Origin: Thysanoteuthis rhombus
Taxonomy: Eukaryota; Mollusca; Cephalopoda; Oegopsida; Thysanoteuthidae
NCBI GenBank assembly: GCA_963457665.1
Contig: OY735212.1
Coordinates: forward strand, 56,738,038 to 56,802,037
Length of the DNA: 64,000 nucleotides
Direction of reading: 5' to 3'
The position numbers were made by a program, and so were the translations under genes. This document shows, in pieces, positions 1 through 11,735 of this stretch. Within the stretch, counting starts at the first letter, position 1, and the number at the start of each line of letters is the position of its first letter. A model generated the notes under the pieces. The model did no database searches, was not told where the DNA came from, and saw only the letters and a program-made list of their open reading frames with translations.

Positions 1-235
1 TCTTCGGACTAATGGGGTTTTCTTACCTTTGATGACTGAGTTTGTTTTACCGAGGGTATTCCAACGAAAAGTGATTATTTGATGATCTCTTCTTCTTTTC
101 CTTAGAATTTCATTGAAATTCGTTGCTTTAGCTTGATGTAGTGGTTTACTTTCTTCAGCTCTGCATTTTCGATTTTGATCATCGTTCCTTTGACCTCAAC
201 ACGTTTGTTGTATCCGATGTTTAGTTTTCATGCGG
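1..235 (-). mobile_element. RTE-type LINE fragment (end of the reverse transcriptase region)
   Basis: Read on the minus strand, this gives a decayed match to the part of RTE ORF2 after the catalytic palm, with MIKIENAELKKVNHYI followed by a K/E-rich stretch. That corresponds to the usual IENxELEKVxxYIYLG block. The same block occurs at 7120-7440 and 46200-46330. It is cut by the window edge, contains in-frame stops and is old. Confidence 0.7.
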
Positions 236-1824
236 AGGATTTCTTTCTTCTTTTTTCCCAAATAAATGATGTGTGCAGGTTTCATTTAGCTGAAAATGCT
301 TAGGGGTCGTTTCTATTCAAAGATTTTTTTCTAAAGGGCTGATAAAAGAAAAAGATGTATAAAACTCACACTGGTTTTTTGTTACCTAATCATTTTAAAG
401 TAACAAAAATGAGCAGACCACTCAAACAAAATGCCTCTTCTTGAGTGAATTCCCCAAACAAGAAGTCTATTACATTGGCAAAGTAATAAAAACAAAAATA
501 TCATCACTGGAGAGCGGCGCTTTTGATTAGGTCTATCAGGATATAGAACTTGCTGCGTTTGAGAAGTCAAACGAAGCGAAACCATTAATTAACCTTAGAT
601 CGGGTCAGCGTTTTTAATTCCGCTTCCTGTTTTCAAGTCAATAAGCCGTATCTTGAAATGTCAAATGTCTTACATTGATCCATAATCCAAAGACTGATAT
701 TTTGATTACAATGGCTGATTTTTCAATGTGATATTCATTTTCTGCCTTCGTGAGAGGCGAGATAAACCGAGTTTGTGTCAATTTTCTAAATGAAAGACAT
801 TTTGTGTGAGGGTATGTTTTGGGCTACTCAAACTCGACCAAGTTTGGCAGGATAAACATTGTTTGGGCTTTATCATCGTTTTGCGAAATCGGCACGCTAT
901 TCAAAAAGATTGCTTGAGGTTTTATTGTTATTTTCTTTGTCTCTATCAAAACTATAATAGTGTACGTGTACGGAACAGCAGACATTTAATACAGACAGGA
1001 ACCCAAAGATCTTTGTCTGCCACTGTTTTCTTGCGTTGTTGCATTTAGTGGATAAAATTTTACTTTGAGTTTCCTCATTCTCGCTTATCTACCTATTACA
1101 AGCCCCAAAATGGAGAATGAAATTTGTTTTTCTTTGTTGACACTGTTTGTACCTTGGAAGCGTAATGGAAATGTTTATTGTTGACGCTCTTTATAGTTTA
1201 GCAGCGAAATAAAACAAAATATTGTCGCTAAAGACTTTTAAAATAGATTTTCCATTTTATTGGTCATTGATAATTACCGAGTTTTATGTTGAATACATTT
1301 TTTTAAAGCATCGACTTGAGCTATTGAAAAACATTGAGATCATTTAATGACTCAAGAATTGCCCAACTATTAACTTATTGACTTATTCTACAGTTTACTT
1401 ATTACATTAAGATTAATTGACATTAACATAATTTGACCAAATGTTTTCTGTTATTGATTTTCAAAAGAGAAATCCATTCGTCAAAGTTAGTATTATTCTT
1501 TCTTTAAACGAATTATTATCTTTAACTCAAAGTTCATTTGACCTAACCAGTTGATGAGCTGAGAAGAAAACTTTGTTGCAAATACATTGGTTCGAATATT
1601 TCACCCTTTCAATTCACGACAAAGAAAATAACCCTGATTACGAAATAGTTATATCTATTATTCACGCAATCGGTTATGTTCGTGATAGAAAGGCCGTTTC
1701 TCATATTGGCTGGGTCAAATATGTACTCAGCTTACTTTAGTCTGCAACAAAGCCATATTATTTTTAAGAATGTAGAGGAATAGGTTCGTTACATTAACAA
1801 AAGTAAAATTGGCCGATCTTACCT
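236..1824. other. AT-rich stretch without recognisable features
   Basis: Only short chance open frames are present (for example 382-585 minus and 806-1048 plus). Neither has a recognisable domain or coding-like composition. No RNA gene or clear repeat boundary was found. Confidence 0.5.
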
Positions 1825-1930
1825 ACCATACATCTGCAGTTAGAGACCCCAGTGAAAAATAAACTCATTACGCTAGTAATGAGGCTAGTTTGCTAACCAT
1901 AGCTCTACAGTAGGTACCCATTCCCTCTTA
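1825..1930 (-). repeat. tRNA-derived SINE fragment (head)
   Basis: The minus strand reads CTGTAGAGCTATGGTTAGCA, a tRNA-like box A region. It is shared with heads at 33740-33785, 49335-49375 and, in the opposite orientation, 49840-49890. The tail is not clear, so this is a partial, diverged copy. Confidence 0.5.
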
Positions 1931-4900
1931 CTGAAGCGTGACAAATCGAAAGCTCTAAAATTACCAACAAAGGATGGAGTTGAGGGTTGGAAATTGAAAG
2001 CGAACTTCAAGGCGATTTATGACCAATGTTTTCCCTCTGTAATTATTCTGCAAGATTTGGCAGACTAATAATAGCGATCGTAATAGAATTAGCATCAGGA
2101 TCGAAGTATTTGGGGTTATAATTCGCGTAGATTAATGTTTGGGATTAAAGCGAGAACAATTTGGCTGAGTGTTCACGACCATTACTTCAAGAGTCTGAAA
2201 CCAGGATTTATTATTATGTTATTCGTATCGATTATTGGACTATATTATGTATTTCAGCGGGCCAACTAGTAAGGCAATCCTTGGAAGTCGTTCCGGATAA
2301 TCGGTCTATTCCTTCTACACTCGACAGTCAACGTTTCAAAAAGTACATAGGGTGCCACATTAAAAAGTCACTGCTTGAGAGTATTCCAGGGCATGGCCCA
2401 TTCGATAAAAGTTTTGCTAAATCTGATCTACTTCCTTGGAATTCACGATTTCGATTCCTGAGCAAGGTAGTGTAGGTTGACACACTGACTCTGTAGAGAA
2501 ATAAAACAGCATTCCAGAGAAGGAAAAACTGCCGATTGTGCGTTCTGAAATTCCATTATGGGAATAACTGGATCTGACGCGTAAAGGAATAAGAACAATA
2601 ACCATTTGTGGATCCGGCGGAAGGCTCCGTACTGCTTTGAGCACAATCTGATCACTTTACTGAGGTTTGTATAGTCTGGCGCAACATCAATGACATTCTA
2701 CAATCTCTGGTATTTCTAAACTGTCACCCATCCGGGTTGATGTTTCTTAACTTTAGTGACCCGAAGAAAACTGTTTCTTTTTGTAATAAAAATATATGGA
2801 TGCATCTGTATACATTGGGTTATGAGATTTTTTGAAGTATGGCAGAATAAGAGGTGACATTCGAGCCGATATCGTAGCTAACAAGTTCAAAACTGTACAA
2901 AATAGTTGATCTATTTATTGTCTTGCATCCCACTGCAAGAAAATGAGTCTTTCTATTCTGGGAATATAACCTGTTAATATCTATTATTAAATGAATCAAG
3001 GATTATCGAAATAAATCTTTATTTTATTGCTTAGCATGTCTTAACTGAACGTTAGCCGAGGGCAACGTTTTCTAGAAGATACAATTTCCAATGAAACGTA
3101 TCATTCAAACTATAACTGCATGCACTGAAAGTAAACTCCCTTCCGATGTGACGGCAGAAGAACGGCCAAGTTTATTTCTCCGGAATTTCATAATAGTTAT
3201 TATTTGAATCTCATATCTTTCTCATATAATCTCTTCCCATCTGAAAGTCTCATAACTTTTAATAGTGGCCACTGATGCAATTTATATCTTGTATCTCCAC
3301 CTTCACGTATTCACCATATTCCTTTGCTTTCTCTATTGATTAGTTATTGATGTACCTTCAAATAAGTTCAAAACCGCGCTTTCTTTCCTACTTTGTATTC
3401 ATGTCCGTTTGATTAGGCGAATCAAGACTTCTGGTTCTCATTTCGAATTTGGACATTTTAGCTTATCTATTTTCCTACTCTTCGCAAATAGCTTAATCAT
3501 CGGTGATACTTTTTATACCACTTGCACCATCTGTCACAACCACCACCAACAATGCTAGCGAACCCTTGACAAAAAAGTAAAACAAGACAAAAGAAAACGT
3601 TAAAAAACTTTTATAAGAATTATGTTTATGGGAAGAAGTATCTATCTCATTCACAAGAAGAATGAATGAAGATTTCTTTAATCTAGAATTTATTTTTTCC
3701 CTTTCTTTTGACAACCGGATATCTTTGTCTTTAAAAATAAAACACCTTGAAACGAAGTGGGAAAAAATAAATTAGGTCTAATTATATATGACTTTTTAAC
3801 TTAACCCTACCTCGTTATCATTTTTATCATTAAGCCAATTACTTAGTTCCGAAGTCGTGGAAACGAATGTAATCGATGGTTATCCGCTGTAATAAGCATT
3901 GCTGATAGTAGCGACAGTATTAATAGAATTGCTAAGAAAATAATGAAGGCTTGTGTGTGTTGCTGATGATTTTGGAGATATAGAAAGACTAATACTTTTC
4001 GTTTTTCTCGTCACGTATAATATTTTCAAGTCTTTGGGAGCAGAGGTGGCGAACATGGATGGTATGGGTGATATACAAAGTAGCATTCGCTAAATCACCG
4101 TTTTTAGCAAGACTGGAACAAGGCCATTTGTCTGATACAACCAAAGGATCGATTTTACGAGATTAGTCATGGTCAGAGAGAGAGGTTTCTCGAGGATTGA
4201 TCCAAAGCAAAGCACTTTGTCACTCGGAATAGACATTTACCATTTACTTAGTCTGGCTCATGTTTAGGATAGCGGGCCTAATACTGATGATCGAATTCAC
4301 CATTCGTATAAGTTGAGCCCGAGTAACCTGCTAAACGATACTTCATGTCAATGAAATTGAAAACAAGAACCATAAAGTTCAACAATGTGTTCACTATCCA
4401 TGGTGATAGTAACAGGAGGAAAAAGAGCAAGTGGTATAACTTTTATTTGTTTCATTGTATTGTGAAATATTGTGTTAAGAAAATATTTTGAGAGTTATTT
4501 TCAATAAAAATTGTAAACATTTTTTAATACGAAAATGTCGAATTCGTATATTCTTGTATTACATGATAGCATCAATGACGTCACACCCTTAATGACACCA
4601 AATCATTTCTTTCTTTCTTATTTCTGCTATTACACAGACGACGAACGACCAAAAAAGCGTCTAATTCAGATACGTAACGCATCATTTTTTTTTAGAACTT
4701 GATGCATATATTTTCTGACATTCTATCCGTAAGTATTTCCATTATCACATGAAGATTGAAGTTCAAATACTTCATGAAGTGAAACAGTTTATTTATAGCT
4801 ACGATACACGAGGAGGTAAGTGTGAAAATATCCCTGGATCCTCTCAAAGATTTGATCACTTCTCTCATTCAGTCCATGGTCAATATTTAGCAAAATTTCA

Positions 4901-5682
4901 TTGCTGACTGTTGGAGATATTGTGCGTGCAGATAGGAGTGGAACATGTACCTCTTCCAGCTTTGTTGGAAGCACTAACCACATGCAAAAATATTCATTGG
5001 TATGTTTCCAAACACCATCCATTTAGAGTTTATTTTTGTTCGAGTGATGAAGAATCGAATCAAATCAGAGTTCACTCATTGATTTTGTAATCGAAGTTTG
5101 AATATGTGTAATTCGGATCATATTCTAGAAAAAAGTTCTTATGATCATGATTTAGTTTATTACGTAATAATCTGTGCATTTGCAATTCTTATCTTTTACA
5201 CCTACAAGAAAGTTGAAATGTTTATATGATGAACGATCTTCATTAAACCAGCACAGAATCAAATATACCAAGCTCACGTACAAGCCTATAACCCACAGAG
5301 CGACACGCATCTATATATTCAGACTGTAGGCGTCCGCCAGGAGAGAGGCACTGGATGTTTACCCCCAATCTTGGATCAGGCCTACTCATTCGGGGCTAGA
5401 GGAGGTTTGAAAGTCAGAACCTTATGACCAACAAAGGATAAGGGTACCCTACAATTGTTTTATGTAATCCAAACCTAATGTACCTAAATAAAAAGATGTT
5501 TTTCGCTGGCAACAGGGTTGCCGCTGAGATATGGATTACAAATATATGTTCTGCATCCCCACTGGAAATATGTACCTTTGCACCTACCTGGAAAAAAGTC
5601 AGTAGACACGCATGGCCTCCCACGTAGATATTTACGTTGATATATCAATATAGGCACAGCCTGATGATGAAGAAAGCACTTA
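1931..5682. other. Non-coding stretch, nothing recognised
   Basis: The sequence is AT-rich with short chance open frames. The 104-codon frame at 2161-2475 (+) has no family resemblance and overlaps two minus-strand frames in the same 500 bp, as expected by chance in stop-poor sequence. The segment at 5290-5420 is locally GC-richer and may be an old repeat remnant, but I could not place it. Confidence 0.45.
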
Positions 5683-5840
5683 TTTTAGACCATTTTTTCG
5701 ACATTATCTCATCCTTTGTCAATGGATTTGATTCAGTGGTTAATATCAATCACATAAACTGAACATTATACAGCGAGAATTTCAGATCAAAATTCAGATA
5801 GAATTACATGTCAAACCATTCACTTATTTGTCCAACATCG
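5683..5840 (-). mobile_element. Penelope-like element terminal remnant with hammerhead-like motif
   Basis: On the minus strand TTGACAA is followed about 15 nt later by GTCGAAA, the recurrent core seen in this window. The flank at 5743-5800 shares a block (GAACATTATACAGC) with 11714-11727, so the two are copies of one family. It directly abuts a (TA)n array. Penelope-like elements are known to carry hammerhead motifs at their ends; assigning this copy to them is inference. Confidence 0.45.
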
Positions 5841-5841
5841 C

Positions 5842-5872
<31 letters not shown>

Positions 5873-5892
5873 GTATACATATATATATACAT

Positions 5893-5957
<65 letters not shown>
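5841..5957. repeat. Compound (TA)n microsatellite with CATCG interruptions
   Basis: This is a long alternating TA tract of about 117 bp. CATCG-type interruptions near 5869 and 5890 split it into sub-blocks. Open frames reading IYIYIY in several phases arise only from the repeat. Confidence 0.95.
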
Positions 5958-5959
<2 letters not shown>

Positions 5960-6392
5960 CGATTTTATTGTCATTGATCGGAACAAAAAGGGTCATAATT
6001 TCAACCTGAGAAAAGCGCAATTGATCTGGAAAGAATCGAATAGAACAAATCCCATTGAATCTGCATTAATATTAGAAAGTAGAACAATCGAACAAAGACC
6101 TGGATTTTTCAACTTGACCCTCAACCTATCCAAATCGATTCTGAAACATTATGTTAATAATCAGCTAATATGATCATAATCAATTTGAAATAGGCTGAAC
6201 CACTTTCGTAGCCATTATCCAAGAATAACACCACATATCCTTTCCAATTCTAATTTAATAGATGTATCCATTTTTCGTTTTGTAGTTTCTGCCAAATTTG
6301 AAATAATTAATATTTGTGCTTACGCAGTATGAAAATATGTGATATGATTTCCATTAAAAAAATTCTTTTCAGTATTGTTTTATTTAAAATTA
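5958..6392. other. Short unannotated stretch
   Basis: Unique-looking AT-rich sequence. The open frame that runs out of the TA array to 6173 is not supported by any domain. Confidence 0.45.
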
Positions 6393-6477
6393 CTTTTTTG
6401 ACAAAGCCAGAAGGCGAAATGTTAGCATAAAAACGTGATTTAAACACGACTATTCTCCTTATATCCATGCAATACTA
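6393..6477 (+). mobile_element. Penelope-like terminal remnant with hammerhead-like motif
   Basis: TTGACAAAGCCAGAAGGC followed by GAAATG starts at 6398. A GCC/GGC stem is closed by an AGAA loop and sits between a CUGAUGA-like heptad and GAAA, the order found in hammerhead ribozymes. A (TA)n tract starts at 6478, as at the other copies. Confidence 0.5.
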
Positions 6478-6482
6478 TATAC

Positions 6483-6531
<49 letters not shown>

Positions 6532-6582
6532 CAGGGGAAGAAAGGAGGGAGAGAGATAGATAGATGGAGAGAGAGAGAGCAA
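6478..6582. repeat. Compound (TA)n/(GA)n/(GATA)n microsatellite
   Basis: A TA tract runs to about 6515. It is followed by GA repeats, then GAGA/GATA-type purine repeats to about 6580. Confidence 0.9.
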
Positions 6583-6820
6583 GTGTCCACAGGATAATAT
6601 ATATTCATAAAAAAAGTCAAGAACAAAACTTATAATGTGCCTGCAAAGTTTGAAGATAAGAAAATCTGATAAAGAAAATGTAACACCAAGACAATATTTA
6701 AATTTTGCGGCTGATGTGTGTCTTTGGCCAAATAGTCGTCTGACTGGTCCTCAAATATAGGAAATGCAAGTTCAAATCTTGTCGTCGGCTGCAGTTTTTA
6801 TTATTTCAGATTACTTTATT

Positions 6821-7265
6821 GTCATCATCTACAGCTGCAGTAGACTTTTAAAATCTGCCGTTGAACACGGACCTTCCTCAGAATTCGCCAAATTTGTTTT
6901 CTAATGGAATGAGTTGTCTTGCTATCTCTTCATGTGATACTGAGCAAGACTCCTTTGAACGTTGTATCGAATTGTTTGAAAGTCAGTTTCTTGGTTACGT
7001 TCCGTGTTCTAACGCCATGGGGGACTATCGGGAGGATACATTGCTTGTAGACCCTCTTTTTCAAACGTAAGGGGAATGTCTTTTCTTCGAGGGTTTAGCT
7101 TGCTTTATCAAAAACCTGCCAATCTAATGAGCTTCTTCTTTTGAGGGTGTCATGTAGACTTTCTATCCTAGATAGATGTAGCGGTTTACTTTCTCCAACT
7201 CTGTATTTTCGATTACAATCTTAGCGTCTTCGTCCCCAACATGTTTGTTTTACATGACATTTGTG
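6821..7265 (-). mobile_element. RTE-type LINE, 3' end with internal deletion
   Basis: The minus strand translates in pieces as IENTELEKVNRYIYLG (about 7215-7170), the RTE reverse-transcriptase connection block. Toward its 3' end come a YGAETW-like region and the short C-terminal block next to a degenerate ATG-rich tail (6821-6835). Compared with copies at 40.9 and 45.7 kb, the C-terminal endpiece is much shortened. It is not functional. Confidence 0.75.
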
Positions 7266-7284
7266 TTGCCTAAGCTCATGCAAA

Positions 7285-7450
7285 GGCTAATTTGGAGAGA
7301 TTGTTTGTATGATTCCTCTTCTTTTGAGGATTTCATGGAGATTTGTTGTTTTAGGTAGATGTAGTGGTCAAATTTCTTCAGGTCTGCGTTTCCAATTTTG
7401 ATCTATGTGTCTTTGTCCTCAATATGTTTGAGTTACATGGAAATTGGTCC
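7285..7450 (-). mobile_element. Second RTE-type LINE fragment
   Basis: This repeats the connection block just seen at 7120-7260 (minus-strand residues KIGNADLKKFDHYIYL). The period is about 190 bp and divergence is substantial. It is closer to the fragment at 1-235 than to its neighbour, so it is probably a second insertion rather than a tandem duplication. Confidence 0.65.
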
Positions 7451-7794
7451 ACTTGTGCACTGCAATAAAATAAAATGGGAGAAAAATCATTAAAAAAAAT
7501 GCTTCATTAAGAATTTTGGACAACTTAAGACAATTATAGGTACAACTTCTTCTTTAAATCAGACAGCAAAAATAAGTCCACAATTACAAATGATGACAAA
7601 TGCTTCACTAGAAGACAGATGAGTTGACGAAATAACCTTTTCATCGTCATTATACATTCTATCGAATTCCCAATTCAGCTTAAAAAAAGATTTTGTTAAG
7701 TCTTGTAATTACCTTTGAATCTAGCGATGATAATTTTTTCCCAGTTTTCAATTCCTCCAAAAGTATATTTTTATCAATAATCAACTATGATCAT

Positions 7795-8135
7795 GTTTAA
7801 AACAGGTCTAGTTTGGTCGCTTGATAAAAACAGTCATATGACCAATGTCTTTCGGTGGCATCTCGTGTTTGGGTTTATCAAAAAAATTGAAAAAGGGTGA
7901 TCAATGAATGTTACTTTTTTCACCTTCTGTTGGAGAGTGATCACGAATAAAGTGAATTTTCAAAAAAGAAATAAACAAAACCTATTTAAGGAGAAGGGAT
8001 TTTCAAAAAATGAAATAAAAGTGTTTTCCTTTGAATGAATGATTGAATTTACAGCCATCTAGCTCAATGTGTGCGTCCCGTCGCGTGATACACACATAAC
8101 CAGACAGACAGACTTTCTTAGGATCTATCATACAC
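7795..8135 (-). repeat. Dispersed repeat family B, minus copy
   Basis: The minus strand carries the family landmarks in order: a CTGGTTATGTGTGTATCACG-like block (near 8085), a poorly preserved centre, GTGATCAC, CAACAGAAGG, TGATCACCC, then a block ending GACATTGGTCATATGAC (near 7850). No coding capacity is visible. Confidence 0.65.
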
Positions 8136-10169
8136 TTTCTTTAACACTCTATCAAAACGAAATGCAGTGATCAAACTTCTCCTTAAAAGTTTGATTTCGG
8201 TTATAATTGCAAGAAAATAGTGTAAAGTTAATCCGAAAAAAAGGAAAAAAAACTTTTTCTTACTTACGGTTGATTTTTGAGTGAATTAAAACTGTGTTCA
8301 CGTTGATGGCTAAAAAATACATCGATTTCACTAAAATTGTGTTATCAGAAAAAATGAAGTCGATTTCAGACACTTTTCAAGATAGAATTGGCACCTGAAA
8401 AATTTGATCCACCGAAAATTGTCTATTTATCAATTAATTGACTGAATTATGGAAAAAAATATCGCTTACTTTCAACAGAAAATACATACTTTTACAAGGG
8501 TTGTCGTTTACAAGTAAATACAGCGCGAAGGTCAAGTGACCGAGTTTTGCTTTCCCGATACCATCTTCCCTGTCAGGGCGTGTTTGTTTTAAATTGGAAT
8601 TTTTTAAGAGGGTGACAAGAAATATCAACACGTAATCAAATTTTCAGTTTGTCTTTTAACACTTACTGATAAATCCAAAGAGAGTAATCCAAATTTCTGA
8701 ATTACTCGCTTCCATACTGGGTGAAATGCATCGTATGTGATCAAACAAAACGTAATTAAAATCATTATTTTCTTAACTATCTAATCAAATTTTGTAGAAA
8801 TTTGTATTCATCCTTAGTTAAAACGTGGTTCTTCTGTAATAACAATGTTTCAAAGGCGTGCAAGTGACATTAGCACACCTTTATTTCAATTGAAAATTTT
8901 TTTAAAGCCATAAAAAAAACTTTCCAGCTGAAATGTTTTTGTCTACCCTGTGTTTTGTTAAAAAGTAGCAAAAAAAACATTACAAAAATATATTTTTGTT
9001 TCATAACATTTTTTTTTTTATTCGGGGACAATTTTCAAAAGATTAGTCTCCCCTTTCAAATAAAGTTTCAATAGATTTAATTTCTTTGGGGAATTATCTT
9101 TATAGAAATATTTTCGAAATCCAAAAGATATTTTTTGAGATTTCATGAAATTAAAAGAAGGGGGCTGGTTGACGTGAAAAATATGTCCACAAGATGTTTT
9201 TTCCACAAAATATACCTATTTAGTGGAATTGGCTGATTCTGTGAAGTTTCAAAATTTGTGGGTTAAATGGGCTGAAGTTCCCAAATGAAAATTATTATGG
9301 TTAACCGGTTTGTGAATGTTTGCAAACATTCAAGCTCCGGCTTTATATCAACTGTACAAATCATTTTTAGATGAGTTTTTTGTTGTTTTTTTACAATCTT
9401 TGTCCTTATCAATAACACAAAGATTATCACAATTGAATCAATAGGTTACAAGTTTTGGTTGTTTTTATCAAAAGTTCAATTCTATCCTGGTGAAATCTGT
9501 CTACACGTTAAAGTATCGAAAACTTTTTGCTCAATTTGTCGGGCCAAGCAATCAGAATCACTATTCATTGATATTCATGACAACCGCTGTGTCGTAGGCT
9601 ATAAAGCAACCACTAATAGATTACCAGACACGCACGAGTACCAAACTAAATAGTAAATCAGATAGAGCCAGAGAAACTGCAAGGTAGACGTAGGATAATA
9701 TTTAACCTCCTTTATGCACGAATCAAATCGCATAAGGAGAGCCGGAGTGCTTTCTTCCAATACACAGACAAAAGTCTTGTTTGGTCATTAAGTCGAGTAC
9801 ACGGCTTTCATTACTCGGTCTTACGACTTCCTTGAAAGCAATGTGATCTCTCTATTTGTTCAATGCTTTCTTGTGGTCTAACATTCAAGCGAATTAAATT
9901 TCAGCTGATTTAATTTCTCCGGGGACTTATCTTAATGGAAATATTTAGAGTCATCGTAAATATTTTACAGAGTTTGTTAAATGACTCTTTGAAAACTAAG
10001 AGTTCGTCCGTCTTCTTTAGCCCTTTATGTATAGATGTATATTTATATCTATAAGTAGAAAATATTTGCTAAACCTAACCCATCCTAACACGAAGGTATA
10101 ATAGTGAAGAGTATAAGGAGGATCAAACACGCTACAACAGAATTGCAAGACTTCCTTGCTAAACACAGA
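8136..10169. other. AT-rich stretch, nothing recognised
   Basis: There are many A/T homopolymers, with no domain-bearing frame and no RNA gene. The segment at 9540-9860 is slightly GC-richer and could be an old SINE, but I could not find clear A and B boxes. Confidence 0.4.
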
Positions 10170-10235
10170 AGGAGTTTATTCTGGCATGAGACCAGAGCTT
10201 ATTCTGGTACAAGGCCAAAGAAGTGGGTGACAGAA
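10170..10235 (-). repeat. SINE tail fragment
   Basis: CTGGTACAAGGCCAAAGAAG at 10202-10221 matches the tail shared by the tRNA-derived SINE copies at 49.2 and 49.4 kb. No head is visible here. Confidence 0.45.
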
Positions 10236-11594
10236 TGAAGCTTTAACTTACTACTCTAGTGAATAGTCTGCGAAATGATATCAGTAATATTCATGCTCAA
10301 AACTCCATACAGTGCTTGTCATAAGTATTTAAACAAATGTACATTCTGCTCCTGATTGTATAGGCTTGAAAGTTAAAACCATGAACATCACTTAATAAGA
10401 ACCAAAATTCATTGCTATTGATAGAACAAGGTAAGCATTTAGTCGTTTTTTGTTCATCTGAATGCTAAATTTCTGGGGAAACGTTTATCACAATAGAATC
10501 AAATTGTTACATAAAAAAAGGGTTCCTTGTCTATCCTTCTGATATCTTGTTCAGGATCGACCAAGGAGAGAGAAAAGGCTAAGTAAAATTGCTATTAGGG
10601 AGAGTTGGCAGACTTGTGAGGTAAATTGCATCCCCTTGCTCAAAATTCCTATTGGCCCCTGTAATCTTAGGCAATAAAAACCAGATTTTGTACATTCCAT
10701 ATAAACAATGCTTCGTTTAAATAAAAAGTACCGTTCATAGATGTTAACTGAATGCATGCCTTGATTGGAATAGAATTAGATTTTCTTGTGTGATGTTCCT
10801 GTTTTCAACTCTCAAAACCAAGCGATTAGAAGCAAAATATTTGTGCGTGCAAACACTTATGACAAATACAGTGTGCACAAAAAATTCAAGGGTGGTATAT
10901 ATAAAACATTGTATATTAAATAGAAAAAGAAATATCTGAGGAAATAAATGTATTTGCTTCCACCTCATGAAACCGTAGTTCCTACAAGAAGACCACGTTA
11001 AAAAACTAATGCATTAACTAACTTATCCATTCAGTTTTTTATATAAAAAGAGTTTTCCTGTGAACACGTTTGAAGAAAAGCTGAATGTGACGAAAGGGGA
11101 CACAGAACTCATATAAATAAGGATAATTGTTTATACCACTCACAAGTCGAATGGTTGGATAGAATTATGACGGAAAGAAATAATTCTTCCCAGCTTTTAG
11201 ACTCATATAGTTTTGTATAAGAAAAAGTTGTCTTCACCGTATGAAACAATAAGGCATAATCAGTTTTCCAAATTGCTTAGAAAGTTGCATGAAACTAGTT
11301 ACCTAAGATATGTATTGTTCAAATATTTGTAATTCTTTAAAATAATGTTTCTGCTGAACTGTCTCTGGTTAACTCTATTTTTATTTCTCCAAGATTTAAA
11401 TCAAAATTAACAAAATCATTATAAAAACTCATTTTCATAACCAGAATAGACTTCTCAAACTGAGTCTGACCTAAGTTTCTTGGAAACCTTTTTCGTTTCT
11501 GATTTAAAAAAAGAAAATAACTTTTTTAGAGGACGAGAGTGAGTTGGCTATAAAGAGGGTGATCAATATTTATGATACGTATAACGTAAAATGA
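10236..11594. other. AT-rich stretch, nothing recognised
   Basis: Only short chance frames are present (10551-10757 and 10744-10968 minus). No repeat boundary could be defined. Confidence 0.4.
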
Positions 11595-11735
11595 AACCCT
11601 CACTTGGTGTGCGTTTCTTCAACTCCTGATTGTCAATTTCTAATATGAATATTTCCTAAACTGGAACCAGTAGTAGAGAATATTATTCAGAGGTGAATAT
11701 CGATCATATATATCGAACATTATACAGCAGAGGTT
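11595..11735 (-). mobile_element. Penelope-like terminal remnant with hammerhead-like motif
   Basis: The minus strand shows TTGACAATCAGGAGTTGAAG followed by AAACG within 11608-11640. This resembles the 39.8-kb copy (TTGACAA, AGGAATGA, GAAACGCC). The flanking 11690-11735 block matches 5743-5790. Confidence 0.45.

Noticed and set aside
2161-2475. 104-codon plus-strand frame
   Set aside because: No family resemblance, background composition, and overlapping minus frames of similar length.
5804-6020. Several IYIYIY open frames in TA arrays (also at 39.2, 56.3 and 59.6 kb)
   Set aside because: Alternating TA has no stops in any phase; these are artefacts of microsatellites.
6861-7070. 69-codon plus-strand frame (MNTDLPQNS...)
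   Set aside because: It is antisense to the RTE LINE, whose minus-strand translation matches a known protein family.
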